This document shows positions 1-11,699 of a DNA stretch of 64,000 bases, in pieces. The position numbers and the translations under genes were made by a program. The notes under the pieces are model-generated. The model was given only the letters and a program-made list of their open reading frames with translations, was not told where the DNA came from and ran no database searches. Position 1 is the first letter of the stretch; every line of letters starts with the position of its first letter. This DNA is from Hericium rajendrae (lineage: Eukaryota; Basidiomycota; Agaricomycetes; Russulales; Hericiaceae): contig CM065884.1 in the NCBI GenBank assembly GCA_033439255.1, positions 2,666,001-2,730,000 on the forward strand, given 5' to 3'.

Positions 1-187
1 TATGATAACTTACACTCTATGCTATGATAGCTATGATAGCTACTGCCTTATACTATGGTAGCTATGTAGCCCTATGTAGAATAACTTGCTGCTATAGAAT
101 GGCTATGAAGAAAAGGGGACTGCTATGGCCCTATTAGAACTATGTAGACTACATAGTGCAATATACCTCTGGTGTTTTTCTCAGATG
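1..187. mobile_element. Right end of a CATCAG-clan element (element A)
   Basis: The stretch is packed with CTATGATAGC-like subterminal repeats and ends in TTTTTCTCAGATG, the terminus shared by the about 3-kb elements further on. The last 190 bases match the micro-exon end of the element at 26,761-29,748 closely, including the run about the 'ctgctatggccctatta' motif. It is inserted in the gypsy fossil that resumes at 188, with AT as the expected 2-base duplication. The rest of the element lies left of the window. Confidence 0.75.
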
Positions 188-1050
188 ATCTTCACCGAAT
201 CTCGACATCCATTTCATCAACCTCATCTCCCCTTTCCCATCGCCAACACCATTGAGGGCAGTGCACTCATCCTCCTTCTCCACTATTGTGCTGTGAAGCA
301 TTGAGAAGCCGAAGGAGTTTGGTTTCGATTGAGGTCGTGGAAACTATGTGCAGGTGCTATCTCCATTGCTTTATATGTTCAAATTTGAGTCGCCTTTGAC
401 GTCGACTTGTAAGAATTTACATTCAGTGCCTCGAACATCACCTACCACTGTCATCAACCCAACCGAGGATCCCCTGCAAGCATCCTGCCATCGACCTCAT
501 TCCCCTTTTGCACACTAGGTTTTTTCACCCCAGAACCCTCGCCTGAGCCTGTGTGGGCCAGAGAACACCTCAGCCACTGATTCTTCAGAACCCTGTACTC
601 CACCACCTTGTACCCTCGTGCCCTTGGATGTCGTTCAGTTGCAGCAGACTTCCTGTAGGTTGTCACTATTGATTCCACTGACCCCCACTTTCAGACCACT
701 GCACCCTTCTCACTTGGAATCTTCAAGTCCCTTGGGGACTACCACGTTTACACCCTTGCTGGCATCACCCAGATCCACTTTTCTCACCAAGATGCTACCA
801 CCTGCCAGTGGTACTTCACTGAGCATGAAGACTTCCCCTACCTCGAACTTGTTGACTTCGATGTTGCCAGAGAGAAACACCACCGCCTACACCCAGTCAC
901 TCCACCGCTCCCCACTGTTGCTCCTCCTAGTGTTGACTCCCCTCCCACATGCACTGAACCCCTCTTTGTACCAACAGGTATCATCTTCAACACTGTTACC
1001 AGGAAGTACTATGCATACCGTTCCAACTCTCGACGCCTAGTCGTTGGCTG
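188..1050 (+). mobile_element. Ty3/gypsy fossil 1, segment a (leader and 5' region)
   Basis: This segment matches the reverse complement of about 56,590-57,445 in the second gypsy copy over its whole length. It holds the untranslated leader and the region just upstream of gag. The 5' LTR is not in the window because element A is inserted in the leader. The segment ends where the 9.3-kb element begins at 1,051, and gypsy sequence resumes without a gap at 10,336. The element is a broken fossil. Confidence 0.85.
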
Positions 1051-1639
1051 CATCAGAGAAATATGTTACTGATATATAACACTATGTAAGCTATATAGCT
1101 TTCCTAGGTCCATAGCTGTCCTCTTTTATACATAGCAGTCTCATAGCAGTCAAGTAATCTATGCAAAGCTATCATAGCTTACCATAGCTGCCATAGCATA
1201 GGGCATAAGCTATCATAGCTATCATAGTATAAATTATAAGCTATCATAGCTATTATAGTATAAGATAGCTATAGAAGCTATGTCAACTATGTACTATATC
1301 TCTATGATGATATTACATCTAGCTAGTAAGATTCATATCTACTCTATATCAACTCTCTCAGATATATTGTTCTAGCATGTAATAGAAAACAATTATATAT
1401 CTAATAATTTTATATCTTAAAGTTTCAACATCAAAAATTCAAAAGACATTATATTTTTGATACAATTTCATTATACAATATTACTACAGCTACACAAGAT
1501 AACAAACCTACAATAACTACAAAAAGCTAAGACATAAACAAAAAAAAAGACAGTAATATAAGAAAACAACCAAAATAACACATAGAAGCTTACTAAACTA
1601 ACAAACAAGCCAAAGGCTACAAGATAATTAGAGACATCA

Positions 1640-1670
1640 GGGCACTTATACTATAGTTGGGGCTGTTGGC
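1640..1670 (+). repeat. Left terminal inverted repeat of the transposase element
   Basis: It reads GGGCACTTATACTATAG followed by TTGGGGCTGTTGGC. The inverse of 7,873-7,902 reads GGGCAGTCCTACTATAG followed by GTGGGGCTGCTCG. About three quarters of positions agree, and the conserved blocks stay in register. Confidence 0.7.
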
Positions 1671-2069
1671 ACGGAAAAGAACTAAATTAATTGAAATTAA
1701 TTAAATTAATTCAGAGGGGGGAGGAGGGGAAGAGAGAGGGAGGCTGCAGAGGGTCAAAGTCGGAGGCTCGCTGCTCTCGGCTTGCGGGCGCTTCGATAAC
1801 GTACGGACCAGTGATGCAGTTCGAACCGAACAAGGTCCATCAAAATGTAATTAAGCGTGGGTACGATAGCAACAAGACACCATTCATAGGTCAAGAACGT
1901 GACATCGTGCATCATTAGAGATAGCCGCACGGTCCTCCGCGGTCTCAGCTCCTATCCCTCCATCTCTTCTCGTTCAGGCCTGATCAGCACTGCTGTTTCC
2001 TCCGATGCCATTTCCCCTGTTTGTTCCCTCACGAAACATTTCTCAGATGTCTTTCGAACTTCCAGCAGT

Positions 2070-5000
2070 CTACATCACTCTGACACTCAGTACGGCCACT
2101 GGCAACAAGCATAGCGACATGAAACGCACCTTCAACGTGGGGCACGGGCCTCGCCTCGCAGCAGAACATGTCTCTGAGCGACATGTTTGACAGGTGCGTG
2201 GTTTTCGTTTCCTCACAGGCGGCGCCGTAGCACCGTCGGGCAGCTCTTCATCTGCCTTGCGTTTCTTGCTGCTCGCATTGGCCCCGCGTGCATGGTTACT
2301 CAAGCCCGTCGCTCCTACTGCTGCACTTGTTGCGCGCTCGCCATAGCAGAACTGGATGGCTGATTGCCGGGTACTGAGCTGACCCAGCAGAATGTCCACT
2401 TGCCATTGGGAGATCTCCGAGTGGGTCGCGGCTGCCGCCATTTGCGTGCGCCGATCACGATCAACGGCTTGATGGAGCGGCTGCGGTGTTCGGGTCGTGA
2501 TGGCTGGAATGGATGTGGCATGCGATGCGAGCATATCTCGTATGCAGTTGTAAGCCGCGAGATTCTGCTCTGTCGAGTTCTTCTCGTTGCGAAATTCTGA
2601 CCACTTCTTGTAATAGTTCTTCAAGTGTTCTGGAAGCTGTTCCAGCAACATCGTTAGCACCAGCAACAAGGTCACGGCATAGCACATGCTGCTCACCTTG
2701 TAAAAGATTGATTTTCCATCGCAGTGCGCGGACCACTCTTGTGCGACTGCAACCCAATTGGGTGTCGTCTTCTGCGCGAAGTGTCTGCTGTTGTTCTGGA
2801 CCAGGATTCGATAGAAGGCGCGCTCTTCCGGTGTGTGAACAGGGAGCACGGCAAACCTCGTGCCTTGTTGAGCTGCAAGGTCTGCATGTTTGATGCCAAT
2901 CTCAGAAGTATGCACGGCATTATACTCGAGCATGCCAAGCTTGTGCCGTACGGTCTCCGACAAGGGTAGAATGCCGAAGTGCTCGGTAGATGGCTCATAG
3001 TGGTTTCCATTGACCCACCCCCTCAGCGGCTGTTTTGCATGATTGACGAAGAGATGAGAGGTCTGGTCCTGGAGCTCCGAGATGCGGTTGAGGGTCCAGA
3101 TGTCGAATGAGTGCTTGTAAGGGACTCCTGTGCGATTGAGCGTGCCGACCTGAAACTCGGCGACAGTCATGTAAGCTTAAGAAAGGTAAAGAAGAGGACG
3201 GGGGTGACATACCCTTGCGTTGTGGTGATAACAGTAGTCGCACAGCAGATTTCTCGTGAAGCGTGGACTGGCGTTGTATGAACCGATGCGCTTCGCAAGG
3301 TTTTGATGAATGCCGCCTTCGACATTGTTTGTGCCCCGAACACACCGATAAAGCGTGAGGCCATTGGCGTCCTTCCCACGCGTCATGTACATCGGAATAT
3401 CGGGAGGATCTGAGTAGTACCCCTTCTGCAGGTTTTCCAAGGCTGGCGGGATGGCTTCGAAGGCAGCGTCATTGAAAAGCGGCTGTCCTGTCACTGCATC
3501 TTTCATGGGGCCATATGTCTGGAGGACGGCCAAGACACGTGGCGCAAGCTCCTCCGGTGGTGGAACATGCCGTCGAACCCGCTGCCAGACCCAATCAGAG
3601 TGATGTAGGACCAGCTGGTCGAACGTTGACTTGGTCTCCTTCGAGACAACAGCCATGACCGCATCTCGATCAGCAGGGTCTGGAATGAGCAGCGCATCCC
3701 GCAAGGCCCGAATGAAGGGACGGCGTAAGCCATGGTGAATTGGGACCTTGAACTGGTCCATGAAATGCCACAGATCACCAATTACTTGAGAGCGAACTGG
3801 CGAAGATCTGTAGGCTCCTTCGGGCATGTCGAGCAAGCCGGAGAGCATCTGAGCTCGCTCAGCATTCCGCGGGTCAGCCATTGAGTCCTCTAACTTCTGC
3901 TCTGTAGTCGGCCTTCTCGTCATCACCAGGAGCCAATGACGAGACTCCAGGCTCTGGCTCTGGGAGGGTCGGATCTGAATATGGTTCTGCAGGCTGGATA
4001 GGTGGACACGATGGCAATTGACCTGACTGAGCTTGAGGCCTTGACACAGTCTTTGCCTCCTCGCCAATGCATGTCTGCAGATCCTTCAAGCAGCACAGCA
4101 CAGCACAGGGAAGGCCGGAGGTGACGAGCTCAGAAAGGGGTGTGGCTTGCTTCGACTTGAGAAGCTTGTGCCGCATGAGATACGCAGGCATCAGGACAGC
4201 AGTAACATTGACAAGGGCCCGGGTTGGCGTCACGTTCACGCCATCAAACTTCGGCGGGCGGTCAGCAGAAAGCACACCGTAGGCGACGACAGATGTATGG
4301 TCACGCGAGAGGAGCTTGACGTGGGTACCAACGGGGGTGGAAAGTGAGACGAACATTCCCGAAGGGACTCCTGTTCGAGCATGCAGTGCTTCGTACAGCT
4401 TCCAGGAAGCATATGCATCCAGAGCTGCATAGTCAATCTGATCTTTAGAGAGCGGGAGCTCGTCCCACCGTGTGCTGATGCGGATTGAGGTCTCCCTCAG
4501 CAGCGATCGGCGAAGTATGCGGGCTGTCAGATCAACGAGGCTAACATTTGCACGTTCCGCAAGATGGTGGCTATGTGCAATGGCTCCGAGTTCTGTTGCG
4601 CCTACGAATGGATGCTCATCGGTCTTGCCAACCAAGCCGCAATCACGGAAGAGGCGCGTGAAGTCGCCTTTGATATGAACTCCATATTTGATAATGCGCT
4701 CATTGCGCATGAGCCCCAGCAGCACCGTCGGGAGACTCAGAAAGCCGTCTCGAATGTATGGGGAGACCTGGGCTGCAAATGAGTAGGAGCCCGAAATCAT
4801 TCAGAAACCACACTTACAGGAATTACATAAACACGCCGGTCGAATGTGATTGTGATGACGGCAATGCGGCCTTCGATCCCGTTAGCTCTGTCCACGGGCC
4901 ATTCCATGTCCATGGCAAGAGCAAATCTTGAGTTAGATGGCAGGTCCCGCACGTCATCGAGCAGTGCCTGTATTCTTGAGTTGATCAGCCACGTTGAGCC

Positions 5001-7674
5001 CAAGACATAGACATCGCAGTCTACAGGGATGCGCAGCTGCTCAAGGGAGGAGGAGAGAACTGGCTCGACATCCCGCAGCAGAGCTGGGAAGATACGCTCG
5101 AGCTCTCCCTTGTCGGCACGTGGGCTGTCCATGAAGATAATCTCGGTGTCGTCATGCCCGTATTTTTGTGTCGAGTTCGGGATCTGTGACAGAGCGGGCA
5201 TGGACTGGTCATGTGCTTTTGTCATTGTCAAGGCCATGGCACGGCACTCGCCGTACTCGTTCACGGCAGAGAGCAATGCGCCAAAGATCTGCGCGCCATT
5301 GACCTTTCCGAGATGCTTGATGACCTGGTAAGCACGAAGATCAGCAAGCGTGAATATGCTGATAGGGAGAACAAGCCACGTACCTTGAAGCTATGATCGA
5401 TGCAGAGATACCGTGCACTCAGCATTGCCATTGACTGATCCAGGACTCCAGCCTGCTTCTCTAATGCATGGATGTAAAACATGCGGAAGTAGTTCGCAGA
5501 TGGCACAGAGCCACCAAATGTTGCAGGATCATCCCAGTTGCCAAACGACTCATGTCGACCGATGAGGTTTGACTCGACGGCAAGAGCACGTGAGTGAACC
5601 ATCTCGAGGTATTGTAGGTGCAGCTGCTCGTATCGACGTATGTGGAATGTGCGGATCATGTCTGCAAAGGGAGAGGGCCCCATGCCGCGCTGGAAGCAAG
5701 AACGGAGCAGAGTGGCCAGGTCATCTGTCAGCCCGCTGCGATGGGTGAGCTGGAACGTGAACTGGGCTGCGAGTGACGGGGGGAGCATGTTCAGAACCGC
5801 TGGAGACCAGCTCTGGTACGTCTTGCGGCAATCGGGATGCTCGCATCTGTAGCGTTGACCTATAATGTAGGTGTGGTCGTCCGCAATGTCGTAGACGCGA
5901 CGGGGCCGCTTTGGCAGCGTGTGGGGAGTCAGGCAAGGCAATTCACATTTTTTCTTCATTCTCCGGTTCACAGACAGGCAGGCAGGGCATGGAATGCGCT
6001 GGAAAAGGTGGGGAAACCATACGAAATAGCGTGGGCGGCAGAAGAGCCGGGGGTTGAGCTGGAACTGTGTGAGCGATGCAAAAAATGGGTTCTTGCCCGT
6101 GTCCCAGAAGGTGCCGGCCTGATAGCATGCCGGCCGCTTCTTGTACCCTCTCTTCATCTCATCTTTCAGGCGCGCACATGTCTCCTTATAATCCTCTTCG
6201 AGCCATGTTGGGATTGTCGAGCGCGGCTCGTGCCTGCCGGACTGCTGCTGGTGAAAGAATGATTTCATGCCAGCAGGTCGCGAGTCGGGTGCAGGCGCGT
6301 TCGAGGGCCCCGCGGAGGATCCAGCAGGCTCGCCTGTGCCCTCTTCAGCCTCCTCGTCATCGCACGGGTCCCTGAACTCGTCCTGCATCGCCGAATCGTC
6401 CTCGTCATCTTCGCATGCATCTTCCTCATCATCGGGAGCCCCAGTTTGGCTGGCCTCGCCTTGTGCCGTGGCGTGTTCATCCCCGTCAGGATCGACAGCT
6501 TCAGATGTGTCTTCTGAAAGCAATTTCTTACTGTCAGCATGGCCTAAATGAGACGGCGCACTGAACGTACCAGTGTTCGCATTCACAGGCATGGCTTCAG
6601 AGGCCAGATCCTCTTCTTCGAGTGCGCTGGGGATCAGTGTCACCACTTCATCTGCAAATAAAGTTAATCCATGCAGAACAGCTGCACATGCATTCAGAAC
6701 AACTTACCGTCGTCTTTGTCGTTGTTCGGGCCACCGCTGCTGCCGCCGGGAGCACTTGCTAAGACTCGCTTTCGAGTCACCGCGGCGTCGAGCTCAGCCA
6801 CGACCTCCTCGGGCGTGCATGCGCGGCTACTGCTGGAGTCCACGGCACGCTCGCGTTCGTGGTCATGCGAGTGCACATCTTGCGGCAATCGATTGTCGCG
6901 TGTAGGAGTTTCGTCGACAGGCCGCACACATGTCGGTGTGTGCACCTCGCTCGAGCCTTCGCGAGGTGCAGGTGCACTTGGCTGCTGGGTGGTGCTCCTG
7001 CACCCGTTCTCGGTGTTGTGGACATTGTCTGGCGATCGGGGTCAGCGTCCGATCCAGAGCATTGGGTGAAAGGGAAAAAAAGGCTCACCTGGACCAGAAA
7101 CTGGCATATCTGTAGCAAGCGACGGGTTCGCCGATGCTTCGCGAGACATGCTGCTCGCCGACGCTGATGCTGTGCGCGACACGCCGCTTACTGACTGTTG
7201 GCGCGAACGGCCACCGCTCGCTGCTGACCGGGAACGCGTCAGATCAGGTAGCGCCTGGTAGTGGATGAGTCAGGACCTACCTGTTTCGTGATCCCCAGCC
7301 TCCGGGGTGCTTGAATTTCTGGTTGCCGTTATGTCTGGAGACCCTTTTTTTTTTGCCTTGGGTCCGGACTCGGCCTCTTGAGTATCTAGTACTTATGGGA
7401 CCGCGACAGGAACGACGCGTCGCGTGAGCGTGCCATCTTGGAGCATCCAGTGCCATAGTTGGCAGCACTCACCTGCAGTTTTGGTCTTGGCCGTGTTCGC
7501 GTTATTCTTCGACGCGCTCTGCGATGCGCCCGACTCTGCTGCTTTTGGCGGGTTCTTCCTGGGCCTGCCCACGGGGTTGCCGTTCTTGCCAGCATTGGGC
7601 CCGTTCTTGGAGCCTTTCGGACGGCTGACACGACGTTTCACCGGCTTGCCAGTGTCCTGGGCCAATTCTTCCAT
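2070..7674 (-). CDS. DDE-type transposase with embedded 3'-5' exonuclease domain (DUF6729 type)
   Basis: Predicted exons are 7674-7473, 7376-7281, 7223-7089, 7028-6708, 6651-6571, 6513-5384, 5324-4818, 4767-4023, 3901-3213, 3149-2697 and 2636-2070. All junctions keep phase and give about 1,641 residues. Ten introns are 50-121 bases. The start is the first ATG in the frame of two AT-hook-like motifs (RPKGSKNG, GRPRKNP, residues 18-40). An acidic stretch follows (about 280-340), then a DUF6729-like region (about 430-650) with CPAC and CEHPDC metal-ligand candidates. CIDHSFK (D about 651) and FMDSPRADK (D about 721) look like the first two DDE carboxylates. A DEDDy exonuclease follows: DME at 794-796, D at 859, and Y937/D941 in YAALDAYASW. 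After it comes RGTNNVEGGIH (E about 1,267), the likely third carboxylate, then a CQTCRSETC tail near the C-terminus. Family assignment is from memory; the catalytic triad and the longest intron (3902-4022) are inference. A further 3' intron near 2,110 is possible. Confidence 0.8.
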
Positions 7675-7872
7675 CGGGGGGCGGGTTCTGATCGCGTTTG
7701 ATGTCGGTGTCTGTTGACGAAGGCGAGCGGACTGACCACACGGTGATGCGGGGCACCAGCTTCGAGAACGACTCGAACGACGGCCGTAACGGTGTTTGGC
7801 GCCATTGTGCACGCCAATTTCGAGCCCCGCTGCGATTCAAACTCCGCTACGATTCAAACTCAGCTAGAGCGT

Positions 7873-7902
7873 CGAGCAGCCCCACCTATAGTAGGACTGC
7901 CC
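7873..7902 (-). repeat. Right terminal inverted repeat of the transposase element
   Basis: This is the inverse partner of 1,640-1,670. Just inside it lie two short direct copies of GATTCAAACTC at about 7,831-7,858, possible transposase-binding repeats. The stretch 7,675-7,872 has no gene and probably holds the promoter. Confidence 0.7.
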
Positions 7903-8019
7903 GGGGCTGTTAAAATATAATAGAAAGCTTACGTAGTATGCTTATAAAAGTCCTGTAACAAGTATGAAGACATTAGCATTAGACATGACAGACCAAAAGT
8001 AAAAACTTATCTTAATAGA

Positions 8020-8275
8020 GACAACAACGACGAGGAAGCAAGTGACCACGGCAACAAGGAAGCAAGTGATGATGACAACGAGAGAAAGGGAGTGACGATG
8101 AGAGGAGCAACAACAATGATAAAGGAGGAAGCAACAATGATGATGACGAGAGAGCGACGATGACGAGAGAGCGACAACGATGATGACGAGAGAGCAACGA
8201 CAATGACGAGAGAGCGACGACAATGACGAGAGAGCGACGACGGCAAGGGGAAGGGAGCGACGATGGCGAGGGGAA
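8020..8275 (-). repeat. Microsatellite-like GACGAGAGAGCGACGA tract
   Basis: Imperfect tandem copies of a 16-20-base unit built on GACGAGAGAG lie in the 5' part of the minus-strand micro-exon transcription unit of element B, just downstream of its TATA box. On the sense strand the tract reads CTCTCTCGTC, which fits the pyrimidine-rich start region seen in the relatives. The copy in element D (about 23,760-23,880) is similarly repetitive but has a different unit. Confidence 0.7.
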
Positions 8276-8316
8276 TGGTGGGGGGTTAAGAGCAAGAGGG
8301 AACGCGCGTTGCGCGA

Positions 8317-8330
8317 GCCTTATATACGAA
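8317..8330 (-). promoter_or_regulatory. TATA box of the micro-exon arm, element B
   Basis: The minus strand reads CGTATATAAGGCTCGCGC. The same box, TATATAAGGC followed by a GC-rich tract, occurs at the same place in elements D, E, F and G, always pointing into the micro-exon arm. Confidence 0.65.
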
Positions 8331-8730
8331 TCCCGGGCGAAGCTGAGTATCGTGGCTGCCGGGCGCTGCCGAGCTCCGCGTCAGAGGCTGGATCCCAGAT
8401 GCGACAACCTTACACATGATATGCAGGAACGTACCGTACAGTAGATATATATTGTTATCATTCAATATATTTATACAAGAAATTGTTAGCTGCTTGCATT
8501 TTCTGTGAATTTCTATGGTTTGATCTGATTTGTTGTGCTTCAAACCATTTGAACTCACGTTCGGTGGCTGACGCGCGTCGACTTTGACAGTTCGTCTCAC
8601 TCTACTTATCTCTCGTCCCCTTGCTGTCCTCTCTGTTACCTCGTACCACCTCCATCATTCACTCCGAGGTCGTCAAGTCCAAAGGTCTGGAGGCTTAGGC
8701 CGCAGGAGGGCAATGCTGAGGGCCCCTCAG

Positions 8731-8804
8731 GTACGTCAAAAAACACTTTCATTGGTTTTCTTTGTGCTAACATCGAGAGTATCGCTCGTTCGAGCGATAC
8801 TCTC
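8731..8804 (+). other. Short intron plus type I hairpin (H1)
   Basis: The donor CAG|GTACGT at 8,731 and branch-like GTGCTAAC at 8,764-8,771 lead to an AG inside the base of a perfect palindrome at 8,775-8,804. That palindrome has 14-bp arms (GAGAGTATCGCTCG) and a two-base loop. The implied intron is about 46 bases. Exon 1 upstream (about 8,590-8,730) is pyrimidine-rich at its start and resembles exon 1 of elements D and G. Confidence 0.8.
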
Positions 8805-10010
8805 CGCTTCCTTCCCCCTGCCATGGATCTCCCTTCTCTTCGCCTCCCGCCGCCGTCTCTGCCATCAAACCGCCCTCCGCCGCCGTCTCTCTCATCGACC
8901 CGCCCCCAACATCGCTGCTATGCCCGCAGGGTCTGGCGCGCTGTCACCAACGACCATGAGCACGTGCGCTGATGCACGTGCACCGCCGCCTCGCGCACGG
9001 GTTCAACCTCTCGCGCATGGTCCTGCCATCCCGTGTACGGCGCTCCTGCTTGGCAGCACGGGGCAGGCATGCTGCGTGCCGCTCCCTGTCTCGCGCATGG
9101 CCCACGGATTGTGCGCGATCCTGCCGTGGTGCGTGCACCGGCCCCACCAGCGGAGCACAACACGGGACGGGGGCGGACGGACGCACGTCGCGCACGGTCA
9201 TGCGCAGGCGTGTCGCAGCCTGACGCCTCGCACGCAGGCCCCATGCTTCATGTCCCGCACTGCCCTTCCTCCTGCGTGCGGCCACCGCGCCTCGCGTGCA
9301 GGCTTGCCGCATCGTGCACGGGCCTGCGGCAGTGTTACGACTCGCCACGCCCCGCGCCGTGCACTTCTGGCGCGCAGGCCCTCCGCGTCACGCACGGACC
9401 TGCTGCGTCGCGTATGTCTCCGTGCCTCGTGCACGGAGCCCGCCGCAGCTCGATGCTTCGTGCACTTCCCGCGGACCTCGTGCACCCACCGCGTGTCTTG
9501 CACCACCGCGCGAGTCTCGCACAGGCCTCACGCGCCCTGCCGACGCCTCGTACACGCTCGCCGACACCTCGCACATGCCTGCCGTGCATCGCATGTCCCC
9601 AGCACGTCCCGCCTCCGCCGCCAGGTCTGTCACGTCGCACACAGGCTCTGCCACGTCGCGCATGCCCCGCATGCCCGCCTCCCCTACCTCGCACCTCACG
9701 CACGGGCCCGCTGCCGGCCACGCCTCGCGCCACCTTCGACACCCCACACCTGGCCTCTGTGCCTCGCGCGCGCCTGCCCCGAGTGTGGCGCTTCTAGCCA
9801 CCCACCAATGTCTTGGCGTCCCTCGCCCTTCCCCCCGTGCGTCTCTCGCACAGATCTGCCGCCTCTCGCGCATGACTACCGCCTCTCGCGCACGACTGCC
9901 GCATCGTGCCATGCCTCGTACATGTGTGCACCTTGTCACACCCCGTCAGTACACTTGTGCCTGTGTGCACTCCACCTGTGCACACCATGTGTGCCTGCTG
10001 TATTTGTACC
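8805..10010 (+). other. C-rich cargo segment of element B
   Basis: About 1.2 kb is strongly C-rich on the presumed sense strand. It is full of short, irregular repeats of CGCACGGGCC, TCGCGCAC and CATGCCCGC type. All frames are nearly free of stops, because stops are rare in such sequence; the longest frame through it spans 8,584-10,089 (501 codons) but also runs through the intron. The translations are low-complexity (A, R, H, P, S, T, C) and match nothing I know. By eye it is not alignable with the cargo of the other elements. Confidence 0.6.
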
Positions 10011-10335
10011 TGTAGTGTACTTGTCTATGGTAGTAATCATATCAAATATAATTAATTTTGACTTTGAATATTTGCACCTAAGTACCTGACTTGACATAGT
10101 ACTACTAGTACTAATAGTACTCATAGCTCACCTTACTAAGTATGATAGTGCTATATATGTCAAACTGCTGGCTATGGAGGCTATGTAACACTATATAACT
10201 GACACGTAGCTATGGAAGCTATGAAAGCTCTCATAGCTATACATAGCTGGATAAGCAAACTTTATAGCTCTGATAGCACAGTGATAGCATCCATAATGTA
10301 ACCTGCAGCTATATATAATTCAGTTTTCTCAGATG

Positions 10336-11537
10336 TGGAGACCAAACCTAGTAGAAGGAAGAGATCAGTGGTTTTGGCAGGCCAGTAGTGTTTTCATCAC
10401 TGAACCTGAACTTGCTCTCTCTCACCAAGTCCTAGAAGCACGTGAGCAAGAATGAGTTACCTGGCTCGCAGTCCTCCGTTCACCGCTACCCCCTCATATC
10501 CCAACCCCGATACCAGTCCCCTCACCTGCTCCACCTGTCACCGCTGTTACATCCACATCCACTGTCAACGTCAAGTCAATCATCATCCCAGCTCCCCCTG
10601 TCCAGCCAACTGACGACATGTCCAACCCTGAGATTGGTGTCAAACCTGCTCCCTTTGAGAGAGATCGTTCCAAGTCCAAGGAATTCCAGCTGCATATTTG
10701 CTTATTCCTTCATGCCAACTCTGTCCAGTATAAAGATGCTACTGCCCAGATCTCCCTCTTCCTCGACCTCTGCCAGGGCCCTATTGCTGGTCAGTGGGCC
10801 ACCCAGCATGTCGAGGAGATCCTTGAGGATGACAACCTCGTGGCTGCAAATTCGTCTCCAGCCCATGTTCCTTGCTATGCCGACCTCACTGCCCTTCAAA
10901 CTCACTTCAATTTGGACTTCTCCCCTCTTGATGACTCCAAGGATGCCTTCCATGCCATCCAGACCCTCCAGATGGACACACACCCAGTAGTCAACTACAT
11001 CACCGAGTTTGAGTCCCTTGCTCCTTGCACCGGCTACAATGACATGGCCCTGATCAACTGATTCCTGCATGGTCTAAACAGTGCCCTGCAGGATGATTGC
11101 CAGTGCAGCTACCCCACGCTCACCATGCTGGTCAAGTGGAAGGAGAGTGCCCGTGACAGGAATGCTGCTTACCTCATGCATACCCGGTTCCAGAGTCCTC
11201 ACCCTGTGACTGGGTGCACCTCGGTGAGCATTCGCTCCCCTCAGTCCACATCTACTGGCCGATCTCGCACAGTTGCTGCTACAGGTGTCCAACTGCCCAA
11301 ACTCTCAGAGTCTGACCATGACACCTCAGGCATGAGGGTGGTTGCTTCTACTGCTGCCAGAAGGGCCATGGCTTCTGCGACTGCCCCCTCAATGCTGACT
11401 CCAACCCCCGGGCCCTGATCCCTCATGTCCGAGCACTAAAAACCAGCTCTGCCCTGGGAGTAGCTCCAGAAGATGCAGCTGCTGCCCTCACTGTTCCTGC
11501 CATCAACAGGTCTATTGCTGACTTATCATCACAGTTG
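10336..11537 (+). mobile_element. Ty3/gypsy fossil 1, segment b (gag)
   Basis: This continues segment a and carries the gag region, with a recognisable retrotransposon-gag domain about 10,618-11,060. It matches the reverse complement of about 55,230-56,570 in the second copy. It ends at the 4.9-kb element inserted at 11,538 and resumes at 16,390. Broken in several places. Confidence 0.85.
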
Positions 11538-11699
11538 CAGTCGACCCTGTAGCCATTTAGCTAAGTGCACAGTATCTGCCGCCCGACACATACCTAAATG
11601 CCCAGTAAGGCATCACTGGCAGCTTAACGGACATAAAGCTAAATGCATGCATTTATATAAATGTACGGTAAGTTACAGACGTGCTAGCGAAGGCTAGCG

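Larger units (their letters stand above)
1640..7902 (-). mobile_element. DNA transposon with DUF6729/exonuclease transposase
   Basis: Imperfect inverted repeats of about 30 bp bound a single long minus-strand gene. Both start GGGCA and share TACTATAG and TGGGGCTG blocks. The outer 10 bases on the two sides do not match, so no target duplication is visible; it may have decayed or I may have the ends off by a few bases. The element sits in the T-rich arm of element B. The gene between the ends shows no stop or frame break across 11 predicted exons, which suggests a young and possibly active autonomous element. MULE-like is my best superfamily guess, from the DDE spacing and GGG termini. Confidence 0.75.
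1051..10335. mobile_element. CATCAG-clan element B, 9.3 kb, with nested transposon
   Basis: The left terminus CATCAGAGAAATATG and right terminus TTTTCTCAGATG are inverted. Gypsy sequence on both sides is continuous once the element and one copy of the 2-base duplication TG are removed, as judged against the second gypsy copy near 56,580. Taking out the nested 6,263-bp transposon at 1,640-7,902 leaves about 3,022 bp, the size of its relatives. Order: subterminal CTATGATAGC repeats (1,051-1,370), T-rich micro-exon arm broken by the nested transposon (to about 8,090), minus-strand TATA box near 8,320, plus-strand exon 1 (about 8,590-8,730), intron and hairpin (8,731-8,804), C-rich cargo (8,805-10,010), and right subterminal repeats. 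No transposase of its own is visible, so it is probably moved in trans. Confidence 0.85.

Noticed and set aside
8584-10089. 501-codon open frame over the cargo of element B as a protein gene
   Set aside because: The frame runs through a good intron and the hairpin, the other frames are almost as open, and the translation is low-complexity. Lack of stops follows from C-rich composition.
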